Part shown: positions 1 through 8,687 of the stretch, one piece after another
How positions within the stretch are numbered: position 1 is the first letter of the stretch
How the letters are laid out: each line of letters opens with the position of its first letter
DNA from: Hofstenia miamia
Lineage: Eukaryota; Xenacoelomorpha; Acoela
NCBI GenBank assembly: GCA_004352715.1
Contig: SCFE01000104.1
Coordinates: 1,204,344-1,226,030, forward strand
Length of the DNA: 21,687 bases
Reading direction: 5' to 3'
Position numbers and translations under genes: made by a program
The notes under the pieces: generated by a model
The model's database searches: none
What the model was told of the DNA's origin: nothing
The model's input: only the letters and a program-made list of their open reading frames with translations

Positions 1-283
1 ACAAGCGTCGAGTCGACTTTTGTGGGCTTTGCGTTAAACTGTCACAAATTGCATTACTCATTTCTTCAGTGGATACAGTACGTGGTCTCCCGCTCTTTGC
101 AGCATCAGCAACCGATCCTGTCAGTTCAAATTTAGCCACCAAAGACTTGATGTTGCGGCCTTGAACATTGAAAATTTTGTATTCAGCAGACAAGCGGCTA
201 CTTGCTTCTGCCGCGTTATTATTGCTCATATAGTAATGTTTGACAGCGGAAATTCGTTGCTGTTTGTTCAACCGAAAAGCCAT
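1..283 (-). CDS. DUF4817-type transposase, N-terminal part (runs off the window)
   Basis: Reading the minus strand from an ATG at 281-283 gives 94 codons without a stop, continuing past the left edge. The start MAFRLNKQQRISAVKHYY is the DNA-binding helix-turn-helix of the DUF4817 family. Around residues 49-73 come the family marks VAKFELTGSVADAA, SGRPRTV and STEE, and near the edge the typical SPQKSTRRL. In this family the helix-turn-helix precedes a second paired-like HTH and a DDE catalytic domain that cuts and joins transposon DNA; both would lie to the left of the window. No break is visible in the part present, so the copy may be young or intact. The upstream flank (284-337) is AT-rich with no recognisable terminal repeat. 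The family assignment is firm; whether the element is active cannot be judged. Confidence 0.85.
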   Translation of the reverse strand, partial: MAFRLNKQQRISAVKHYYMSNNNAAEASSRLSAEYKIFNVQGRNIKSLVAKFELTGSVADAAKSGRPRTVSTEEMSNAICDSLTQSPQKSTRRL

Positions 284-337
284 ATCTAAAATAGAAAATC
301 AGTGAATTCTGATCAAATGTGATTAAATATGCATACA

Positions 338-1426
338 AAAACATATTTAATATTGGATGAATGATACTCAGTTACATAATACAAATTTAATATCAATAAC
401 AACAATATTATTTTTGGTGCAATTTTGCTTTATAAATCGGGCGTTACTTAACACCCTGATTATATAATTTTACCATAAATCAAATATGTTTCTTGAGATT
501 TTTAAGTAAATTTAGAAAAAAGTTTTATTATAATTTGCAAAATTGTTAACTGAATAGAAGTATTATCATTTCAGTAAAGATAAAATACTTGCCCCGCCAA
601 TCGCCACAAAATCCATGGGCCCCCACCTACTGGACAAGCCTGGTTAGTAGTCACAAAGTAATCCTTAATTTTGTTCACTAACAGATTGATGAAAAGCAAA
701 TCCACCATTGGGAGTTTCTGGTATAGATGTAAGGTGTAGCTAGTACAAACCATTTAACACATCAAACCCTACGCATGGGGTATTCCTTGAAGCACTATGC
801 ACAACCTCGTTAATTCAATATGATATTCTGATTTAATTCTTAGTGCCTCATACAATGTTTTTAATACATTGTTTTTCTTTCATAAAATATATATTATTCA
901 AGCTCTTTATCCTGCTTGTGATTACATAAACCTTTTTGGCACTCCACAGCCCAAAAGTATTATCTGCCAATTTATAAAAAAGTTCTTTTCTAGTTACAAA
1001 ATTGTTAACTGAATAATAGTATTCGTATTTCAGTAAAACACAGCAAGTTTTTATTGACTTTGTTTAAATCTATAGTTTTTCCTCTTAACCTCTCTAAAGT
1101 CAAATTTATGGCTACGGAACTGAAAATTTGAACATATTTAGAAAGTGATAATATATAGAGTTGCACAATACAATAAACTAAAGGTAGAATGATCAATTTA
1201 AATCAACAATAAAATAAAAAATATAAAAATATAATGACGCCAAGTATTAATGAATCCCTCTATTTGCCTTTGATCAAATTGTCATATTAAATTTTGTGAT
1301 AACGCAAAGTATTGATAAATCCCTCTATTTGCCTTTGATCAACTTGTCATATTAAATTTTGTGATAACTTTAGCTTTTCAACGATTGTTATTGTGAATAT
1401 ACATCATACATGGATTCCATTCGCAA
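338..1426. repeat. Long AT-rich repeat, copy 1
   Basis: This stretch aligns with 5638-6655 and, from 459 on, with 3701-4803. Up to about 1273 it looks identical to the copy at 5638 apart from a missing TTAA (TTAATTAA there, TTAA here near 450). After that it diverges sharply and carries an extra 65-bp unit. A 60-codon open frame on the minus strand (571-753; contains NQACPVGGGPWILWRLAG) recurs in all three copies. I do not recognise it, and nothing shows it is a gene. No terminal inverted repeats or target duplications were found, so the repeat class is unknown. Confidence 0.85.
1242..1371. repeat. 65-bp direct tandem duplication inside copy 1
   Basis: Two adjacent units, 1242-1306 and 1307-1371, share the core CCCTCTATTTGCCTTTGATC and TTAAATTTTGTGATAAC with a few substitutions. 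The copies at 3701 and 5638 have only one unit at this position, so this is a local duplication private to copy 1. Confidence 0.85.
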
Positions 1427-1949
1427 TCACCAATGTTCAAAAATTTAGAATATCATTCAATTTCTTGGTAAAGTTTCGATATCATTTGTCAATTAACGTG
1501 AAAAATTCCACAACTAGATAGTATGAATGTGGGTTTCTTACTTACTGCTTTATTAAGTTAAACTTCTTTTTTTTGTATCATATTTCATTATTACTGTATT
1601 ATTGGCATCAGATAACATTCTTGCTCTACTGGTTAAATCTAAGAAAGAATCTTATCAAAAAATAGGCTGGCTTCTGCAGTTTATTCCAGAAGCTTTAGAA
1701 AAGTATTGTAAATATATATCATAAATGGAAACTATTTGCAATCATAAAAAGCATAACAAAATTAATACTTTTATTTAGTGAAATATTTTTGTAATTGAAT
1801 AGTTTATTTTTACTTCATAAAATTAGGATTAAAATAGTTTATGGGGCTCACAGGCAGTGGAAAGTTAAAATCTAACATTTGCTGAAGTTCTTGGAGATGT
1901 ATGGGGCTAGGACATGAGGGTGGTGACTGGGGATGCTAGGTTTGGCAAC
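1427..1949. other. Non-coding AT-rich spacer with a short degenerate repeat
   Basis: No coding signal is seen. The block at 1704-1744 (ATTGTAAATATATATCAT, then ATGGAAAC and TTTGCAATCA) is a diverged echo of 1390-1429 at the end of repeat copy 1, suggesting an older fragment of the same family lies here. Composition becomes more GC-balanced from about 1850, where the viral-like gene's flank begins. Confidence 0.5.
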
Positions 1950-3082
1950 TTAGCGTCGTCCGGCTTTTCTTGGTTTCTTGCTCATAGGCTTGCCTTTAAG
2001 AGGTAACCTTCATTTCTTAGGGGAAGCAGCTGAAGACTCGGCAACGTCTGTGTCAGGAATGTCTGTTTCTACTGCATCTGATAGCTCTTCTATTTCTGAG
2101 AACCTGCCGATCGCCCTCTCTTTAGGGACAGTTGGAAAGTTTGTAGAGAGTGGGCCTGCACCAAATGCATTTCGGAAAAGTTTCAATGTGGCCTCAGGAA
2201 TTCCGGAGGTAACGTAAGTAAGAGACTCAAGTGCTTGCTCTATATGACGGCTAGATTTCTCACGGGATCTAACTAAGAGTTGTTACCATTGTTTGTTATA
2301 GTCTGCGTATGAGGACACCTTTTGAGTTGAAAAGTGAGGACTTTGGGCCAGAGTAGAGCGAGGCCTAGTGACTAAGATGTATGTGCCAAGTCGACCAATT
2401 ACGCGGTCAGCAATAGATAGCCAGTCCGTTCTAGTCTCCCGTGAACCGAAAACGTATGGTGCCCAAATGTCTGATTTTCTACCTTTCTTTAGATCTTTAA
2501 AATTTTTTGTGACAGCGGATGGAGGTCTGAAAACTCAGGAAAATAACTCAGAAAAGCAGATACACAAACTGCCCTAAAAGCAGCCAAGACTGCTCCTACA
2601 CGAGCTAAACCAGCTGGGCATCCAGTGATACGCATGGAGATGTTATCAGACACATCAAAGCTGAAGGTAGGTGTGTCACCGAAAAGATCTACAGTGAAGA
2701 TGACGCCCTCAATACCCAATTTGTGGAACACATAACGAGTCGAAGCGTAATGCCCAAGGGCATATACATATTTCAGTTTGGCTTTGTTGACGACATTAGA
2801 AAAAAAACATGCGGAAGTATTTACCAACATAGCCCGCTAATTCACCCATATGGGTACCGGTATGGTGGTTAATAGTGTAAAATGTGACTTTGGTCGCAAT
2901 AACTAGACCGTGTGCGTTCCTTAGTTTCCTAGGTTCGCAGAAGGAGCGAACATATTTAATTCCCTCACCCTGGACTTCAGTTATAATGTCATCCGTGCAC
3001 TCTACCTAGTCACCATCAGGGGTCCCATGCGCTGTTCGGGCTAGCCCGTTCAGGACAATAGCTGTGCAAGCGGGGGTATAAA
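1950..3082 (-). pseudogene. Endogenous viral element: nucleoprotein/capsid-like gene, possibly chuvirus-like
   Basis: About 1.1 kb on the minus strand reads as one long protein interrupted by breaks, and is visibly richer in GC than its surroundings. An in-frame TAG lies near 3008. A frameshift lies at the A8 run 2800-2807, another at the A/T run near 2500, a TAA at 2283-2285 and a TGA at 2010-2012; the frame finally ends with a TAA at 1950-1952. Recognisable patches include NHHTGTHMGELAGY before the first shift, GHYASTRYVFHKLGIEG after it, then a Gly/Ala-rich helix-like stretch, and an acidic then Lys/Arg-rich tail (KPMSKKPRKAGRR). A compact intronless protein with a basic tail resembles nucleoproteins of negative-strand RNA viruses, which are often endogenised in arthropods. 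The chuvirus link is a guess from pattern, not an alignment. An unknown host gene or another virus capsid remains possible. Confidence 0.5.
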
Positions 3083-3700
3083 ATAATGAATAGAATGTAA
3101 GCATATTGTAAAATTTTTATTGCTTTGTAACATTATGTGTTTTGCATATACAATTTAGAATAATATAAATATGAAATTAACATAAAAACTATGTGCATGA
3201 AATTTATAACAGAAATTTTAACACTAATTCAAAAAACTACGAACAATACTTAATGAGATGTTCTTGGCATATCGATTTCTCTGCAATTAGACGTCCTCTC
3301 TGCCATCCTACAATGTTTAAAGCCTTGTCTTTAATCTGAATTGCTTTTTTAAATATTTAATTATCTCAATTTGTAGGAACTTCTTATTTACGTTGAGGAT
3401 GCTGTGTATTTATTATATTAGAAATTGTCATTTTGCTCATGAGATGTGTAGTAGTTGTTGCGACCATGAACTACGCCGAAAAGATTTCAGCCATAACCAT
3501 TCTTTAGCTTATCATAGTGTTCGTTGGAATTTGTCTACCACTTAAAGAAATTGTGTCGATTCAATTTCTAAAAAATTGTTGGACCTGTATCGTCTTAGCT
3601 ATGCAAGGATTGTTTACCACGTTCACATTTAATAGAAAAAAATGATCAAGTTGATTTTGTATCTGTAGTTGTAAATTTTAATGCTTGTCATTAGTTATAT
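3083..3700. other. Non-coding AT-rich spacer
   Basis: No gene is seen on either strand. The only structure is the dispersed repeat at 3302-3372, listed separately. The right edge is the abrupt start of long-repeat copy 2. Confidence 0.5.
3302..3372. repeat. Dispersed repeat fragment, pair A
   Basis: This block starts GCCATCCTACAATGTTTAAA, contains TCTTTAATCT and ends in TCTCAATTT. It aligns over about 70 bp with 20386-20457 in the same orientation, with scattered substitutions. It is an interspersed family of unknown class. Confidence 0.75.
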
Positions 3701-4248
3701 ATTATATAATTTTACCATAAATCAAACATGTTTCTTGAGATTTTTAAGTAAATTTAGAAAAAAGTTTTATTATAATTTGCAAAATTGTTAACTGAATAGA
3801 AGTATTATCATTTCAGTAAAAATAAAATACTTGCCCCGCCAATCGCCACAAAATCCATGGGCCCCCACCTACTGGACAAGCCTGGTTAGTAGTCACAAAG
3901 TAATCCTTAATTTTGTTCACTAACAGATTGATGAAAAGCAAATCCACCATTGGGAGTTTCTGGTATAGATGTAAGGTGTAGCTAGTACAAACCATTTAAC
4001 ACATCAAACCCTACGCATGGGGTGTTCCTTGAAGCACTCTGCACAACCTCGTTAATTCAATATGATATTCTGATTTAATTCTTAGTGCCTCATACAATGT
4101 TTTTAATACATTGTTTTTCTTTCATAAAATATATATTATTCAAGCTCTTTATCCTGCTTGTGATTACATAAACCTTTTTGGCACTCCACAGCCCAAAAGT
4201 ATTATCTGCCAATTTATAAAAAAGTTCTTTTCTAGTTACAAAATTGTT

Positions 4249-4647
4249 AACTGAATAATAGTATTCGTATTTCAGTAAAACACAACAAGTTTTTATTGAC
4301 TTTGTTTAAATCTATAGTTTTTCCTCTTAACCTCTCTAAAGTCAAATTTATGGCTACGGAACTGAAAATTTGAACATATTTAGAAAGTGATAATATATAG
4401 AGTTGCACAATACAATAAACTAAAGGTAGAATGATCANNNNNNNNNNNNNNNNNNNNNAACTGAATAATAGTATTCGTATTTCAGTAAAACACAACAAGT
4501 TTTTATTGACTTTGTTTAAATCTATAGTTTTTCCTCTTAACCTCTCTAAAGTCAAATTTATGGCTACGGAACTGAAAATTTGAACATATTTAGAAAGTGA
4601 TAATATATAGAGTTGCACAATACAATAAACTAAAGGTAGAATGATCA
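4249..4647. repeat. 189-bp identical direct duplication flanking an assembly gap
   Basis: Bases 4249-4437 and 4459-4647 are the same sequence on either side of a run of 21 Ns (4438-4458). Identical sequence at both contig ends is the usual sign of two overlapping contigs that were not merged. A real tandem duplication is possible but less likely. Confidence 0.8.
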
Positions 4648-5235
4648 ATTTAAATCAACAATAAAATAAAAAATATAAAAATATAATGACGCCAAGTATT
4701 AATGAATCCCTCTATTTGCCTTTCATCAACTTGTCATAATAAATTTTGTGATCAAATTAGCTTTTCAATGTTTGTTATTGTGAATATAAATCATATATGG
4801 ATTCCATTCGCAAGATCTTATAAAAACAGTTTGTTAAAAGGCGATCTGTAATATAAGCTAAACAGATGGAAGTAAATTGTAAGTTCCTATCTACTTTATT
4901 TTAGTTGTTGATAACGTGTTACTATTATTTGTTTAGAAATCTCCAATGCATTCGGTGATTGCACTTCTAATAGTTTGGTTTTGACAGTTTTAGATAAGGT
5001 ATGCGTTTAAATTTTTAGTCTATATAGTTTAATTTACGAGACTTTTCAAAGAAAAATTTCACAAAAAACAGACAGGACTGTTTCATAAATAATATCAGTC
5101 TTGCAATTCACGCTTCGAAAACACGTACGTGTGTAATCCATTTGGTTGTGTTGACATGAATGTAAAGAATTATTTATTGTGGTTTAGACTTAAGCAATTG
5201 TTAATTTCCAAGAAATATATTTTGTAAATTCAATG

Positions 5236-5481
5236 TTATTGCAATAGAATATTTTTTCCGACATTGCTGCCAATTACACACTTTGCATCATTGGCCCAAT
5301 TTAAAAATAAATGAAAATTACCATAAAACAAATCGAAAAGAGAAGGCCCTAGAACCGTAACTTGGGAATTTCTAGATTTATTGTTTGTATTGAAGATATT
5401 TCCTTTCAAAATATACATGCTATTTTCTGTCAAGGAGTTTTTATTAAAGACTTTTATACTTAAATTAATGAGGCACCACAT
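5236..5481 (-). pseudogene. Non-LTR retrotransposon reverse-transcriptase fragment (first copy)
   Basis: An ATG-started 81-codon frame contains VTVLGPSLFDLFYGNFHLFL followed within a few residues by NWANDAK. This matches the order in LINE reverse transcriptases, where a (Q)GSVLGPLLF-type motif precedes the catalytic (Y/F)ADD motif that binds metal for DNA synthesis. Here the box reads WAND, so the catalytic Asp pair is damaged, and fingers and thumb regions are missing. It lies inside the long repeat, so the repeat includes a piece of a LINE or is a deleted LINE. The motif match is short; confidence is moderate. Confidence 0.5.
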
Positions 5482-5636
5482 ACAATAATTGAAGTTTGTA
5501 AAAGAATAAATCTATTTAGGCATTTGATAAGATAAGTCGTATGTTGAAGAAAAGAAATGCTATAAACAATACATTTTATTTATTTTTAATGACCTGGTGT
5601 AAGACTTGTACCCATAAAAATTTGCCTGTTGTTTTG

Positions 5637-5637
5637 N
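5637..5637. other. Single-N assembly join
   Basis: One N separates the end of copy 2 from the start of copy 3. In copy 3 the sequence corresponding to the left of this N continues (7489 onward) into unrelated sequence, so the N is a join between contigs, not an ambiguous base. Confidence 0.7.
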
Positions 5638-7488
5638 AAAACATATTTAATATTGGATGAATGATACTCAGTTACATAATACAAATTTAATATCAATAAC
5701 AACAATATTATTTTTGGTGCAATTTTGCTTTATAAATCGGGCGTTACTTAATTAACACCCTGATTATATAATTTTACCATAAATCAAATATGTTTCTTGA
5801 GATTTTTAAGTAAATTTAGAAAAAAGTTTTATTATAATTTGCAAAATTGTTAACTGAATAGAAGTATTATCATTTCAGTAAAGATAAAATACTTGCCCCG
5901 CCAATCGCCACAAAATCCATGGGCCCCCACCTACTGGACAAGCCTGGTTAGTAGTCACAAAGTAATCCTTAATTTTGTTCACTAACAGATTGATGAAAAG
6001 CAAATCCACCATTGGGAGTTTCTGGTATAGATGTAAGGTGTAGCTAGTACAAACCATTTAACACATCAAACCCTACGCATGGGGTATTCCTTGAAGCACT
6101 ATGCACAACCTCGTTAATTCAATATGATATTCTGATTTAATTCTTAGTGCCTCATACAATGTTTTTAATACATTGTTTTTCTTTCATAAAATATATATTA
6201 TTCAAGCTCTTTATCCTGCTTGTGATTACATAAACCTTTTTGGCACTCCACAGCCCAAAAGTATTATCTGCCAATTTATAAAAAAGTTCTTTTCTAGTTA
6301 CAAAATTGTTAACTGAATAATAGTATTCGTATTTCAGTAAAACACAGCAAGTTTTTATTGACTTTGTTTAAATCTATAGTTTTTCCTCTTAACCTCTCTA
6401 AAGTCAAATTTATGGCTACGGAACTGAAAATTTGAACATATTTAGAAAGTGATAATATATAGAGTTGCACAATACAATAAACTAAAGGTAGAATGATCAA
6501 TTTAAATCAACAATAAAATAAAAAATATAAAAATATAATGACGCCAAGTATTAATGAATCCCTCTATTTGCCTTTCATCAACTTGTCATAATAAATTTTG
6601 TGATCAAATTAGCTTTTCAATGTTTGTTATTGTGAATATAAATCATATATGGATTCCATTCGCAAGATCTTATAAAAACAGTTTGTTAAAAGGCGATCTG
6701 TAATATAAGCTAAACAGATGGAAGTAAATTGTAAGTTCCTATCTACTTTATTTTAGTTGTTGATAACGTGTTACTATTATTTGTTTAGAAATCTCCAATG
6801 CATTCGGTGATTGCACTTCTAATAGTTTGGTTTTGACAGTTTTAGATAAGGTATGCGTTTAAATTTTTAGTCTATATAGTTTAATTTACGAGACTTTTCA
6901 AAGAAAAATTTCACAAAAAACAGACAGGACTGTTTCATAAATAATATCAGTCTTGCAATTCACGCTTCGAAAACACGTACGTGTGTAATCCATTTGGTTG
7001 TGTTGACATGAATGTAAAGAATTATTTATTGTGCGTTTAGACTTAAGCAATTGTTAATTTCCAAGAAATATATTTTGTAAATTCAATGTTATTGCAATAG
7101 AATATTTTTTCCGACATTGCTGCCAATTACACACTTTGCATCATTGGCCCAATTTAAAAATAAATGAAAATTACCATAAAACAAATCGAAAAGAGAAGGC
7201 CCTAGAACCGTAACTTGGGAATTTCTAGATTTATTGTTTGTATTGAAGATATTTCCTTTCAAAATATACATGCTATTTTCTGTCAAGGAGTTTTTATTAA
7301 AGACTTTTATACTTAAATTAATGAGGCACCACATACAATAATTGAAGTTTGTAAAAGAATAAATCTATTTAGGCATTTGATAAGATAAGTCGTATGTTGA
7401 AGAAAAGAAATGCTATAAACAATACATTTTATTTATTTTTAATGACCTGGTGTAAGACTTGTACCCATAAAAATTTGCCTGTTGTTTT
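5638..7488. repeat. Long AT-rich repeat, copy 3 (most complete)
   Basis: The left half, to about 6350, matches copy 1 at every position where copies 1 and 2 differ. The right half, from at least 6574, matches copy 2 and not copy 1. It therefore looks like a mosaic of the two. It carries TTAATTAA near 5748-5755 where copy 1 has a single TTAA. It contains the 60-codon minus-strand frame (5875-6057) and the RT-like fragment (7089-7334). Confidence 0.85.
7089..7334 (-). pseudogene. Non-LTR retrotransposon reverse-transcriptase fragment (second copy)
   Basis: The protein is the same as that at 5236-5481, with the same LGPSLF and WAND remnants. Identity of two copies of a non-functional fragment points to a very recent duplication of the whole repeat or to an assembly duplicate, not to selection on the protein. 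Confidence 0.5.
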
Positions 7489-7813
7489 GTCCGTGACTGT
7501 AGGAAATTTCTTAAGATAGAATGTCTATTAATCATCCAGTAACAATTATATGACTGAATAGTTATTAGTAATGTTTTGAAATGCGTACTCCCAGTTTTTT
7601 TATTTATGGTCTCAATATAATGTTTTTACCAGCCCCACTTAAATATTTAACTATGAACCCACATTATCGAATTTGCTCAGCCCATTACTGATTATAATAT
7701 TTTTTGTGATCAAAATGTTATTTAATGAGGTTGATGACCTCTCTTAGATGACTTCATTCGAGAATCACCCCCAAAATCGTTAGCAAATTTTAGGGTACTT
7801 TAGCACATAAAGC
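7489..7813. other. Non-coding spacer
   Basis: Single-copy AT-rich sequence. I see no gene, repeat or RNA structure in it. Confidence 0.4.
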
Positions 7814-7816
7814 TGG

Positions 7817-8371
7817 GTTTACAGCTTATCAATGAATTATAATACCTCTAAATTGAGAAGAATGCATTGTTGTTGATACGCTGTTTACAGCGTCTCAATT
7901 GAACTTGTTTATCACACTTTTATTTGTTATTGATACAGCGTTTACAGCTGACTAATCCCAATTGAATCTTATAATTCAAAACATTTGGGATTAGAGACAT
8001 CCCACAGAAACGTTTTTTCTTTAACTTTTTCAAGCAATTTGGTCGTGATCCTTTCCTGTTGCATGCCTACTGCCTAGTTTCGAATGAATATAATTGATTC
8101 AATGTTTACACTAGCGTAATGACTAATTATGAAAGGAATGAAAGACGAAATATCAAAAGGGGTTTGATCACGTCTTTTATCTCAATTGTGGAAACATGAT
8201 CGTCTTTCAAGTGTTTACAGCAGTATTAGCGCAATTGATAAGCTCGATTACTCATTCTTTTGATTTCATTAGTTTTATTAATTGATCGTCCTTCACAGCT
8301 GTTTACAGCTGAATTTGTGCTAATTGAGCACTCAATTGCGAAATATTATATTTCATTGATAAGCTGTAAAC
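7817..8371. mobile_element. Inverted-repeat MITE-like element with iterated TTTACAGC motifs
   Basis: The ends 7817-7843 and 8345-8371 are inverted copies matching at 26 of 27 positions; each begins GTTTACAGCTTATCAATGAA. The exact 8-mer TTTACAGC occurs at 7818, 7884, 7941, 8214 and 8302, and its complement at 8363; several copies are followed within about 20 bp by CAATTGA. An inner hairpin (CTAATCCCAA ... TTTGGGATTAG, 7952-7994) sits in the left half. No protein frame exists, so this is a non-autonomous element that would depend on another transposase. No convincing target-site duplication was found, so the superfamily is not assigned. Confidence 0.75.
7952..7994. repeat. Internal hairpin of the MITE-like element
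   Basis: CTAATCCCAA and its near-complement TTTGGGATTAG enclose a second inverted pair, TTGAAT/ATTCAA, around CTTATA. It would fold as a stem of roughly 16 bp with bulges. Confidence 0.6.
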
Positions 8372-8687
8372 ACACATTACTTCTCAGTTTATTCAATTGT
8401 CTGCTACAAATTTTGAGCATATGCATTGCTTTCTGAAACAGGTTCATCATTGACTTTAATTCAATTGCTCAATAAAATTTATAATTTAGTATAAATTTTA
8501 GTTTTCAACTCATAATTCTTAATTCACTTCCAGATATTTACTTTTAAAAATATGCTTTCTATCTTTTCTCATTGTAAGGAAAATGTTTTGACAGTGTTGA
8601 TTTAGATTGAAAACTTTAATCGCATGTTATCGTTCTTGGCAACACTGATCTCTTAATGATTAGTATGTATTTTTTTTTAAATTTATT
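8372..8687. other. Non-coding spacer
   Basis: AT-rich sequence between the MITE-like element and piggyBac element 1. No coding or structural signal is seen. Confidence 0.4.

Larger units (their letters stand above)
3701..5636. repeat. Long AT-rich repeat, copy 2 (contains a 21-N gap)
   Basis: Homology to copy 1 starts abruptly at 3701, corresponding to 459 in copy 1, so about 120 bp of the family's left part is absent. At least five single-base differences from both other copies lie in the left half. From 4492 onward it is almost identical to 6351-7488, the one difference seen being an extra C in copy 3 near 7035. It ends at a single N (5637). It carries the 60-codon minus-strand frame (3813-3995) and the RT-like fragment (5236-5481). 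Confidence 0.85.

Noticed and set aside
571-753. 60-codon minus-strand frame repeated in all three long-repeat copies
   Set aside because: It matches no family I know, and conservation among copies only reflects their recent duplication; kept as a note, not a gene.
1978-2577. Plus-strand frames opposite the viral-like gene
   Set aside because: They are shadows on the antisense strand; the minus strand carries the coherent, protein-like reading.
4247-4648. 133-codon open frame on the minus strand
   Set aside because: It runs through the 21-N gap and is the same 63-residue frame twice; it is a product of the duplicated contig ends.
7814-7824. hAT assignment for the MITE-like element based on TGGGTTTACAG
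   Set aside because: The two ends differ in the outermost bases and no 8-bp target duplication could be found.
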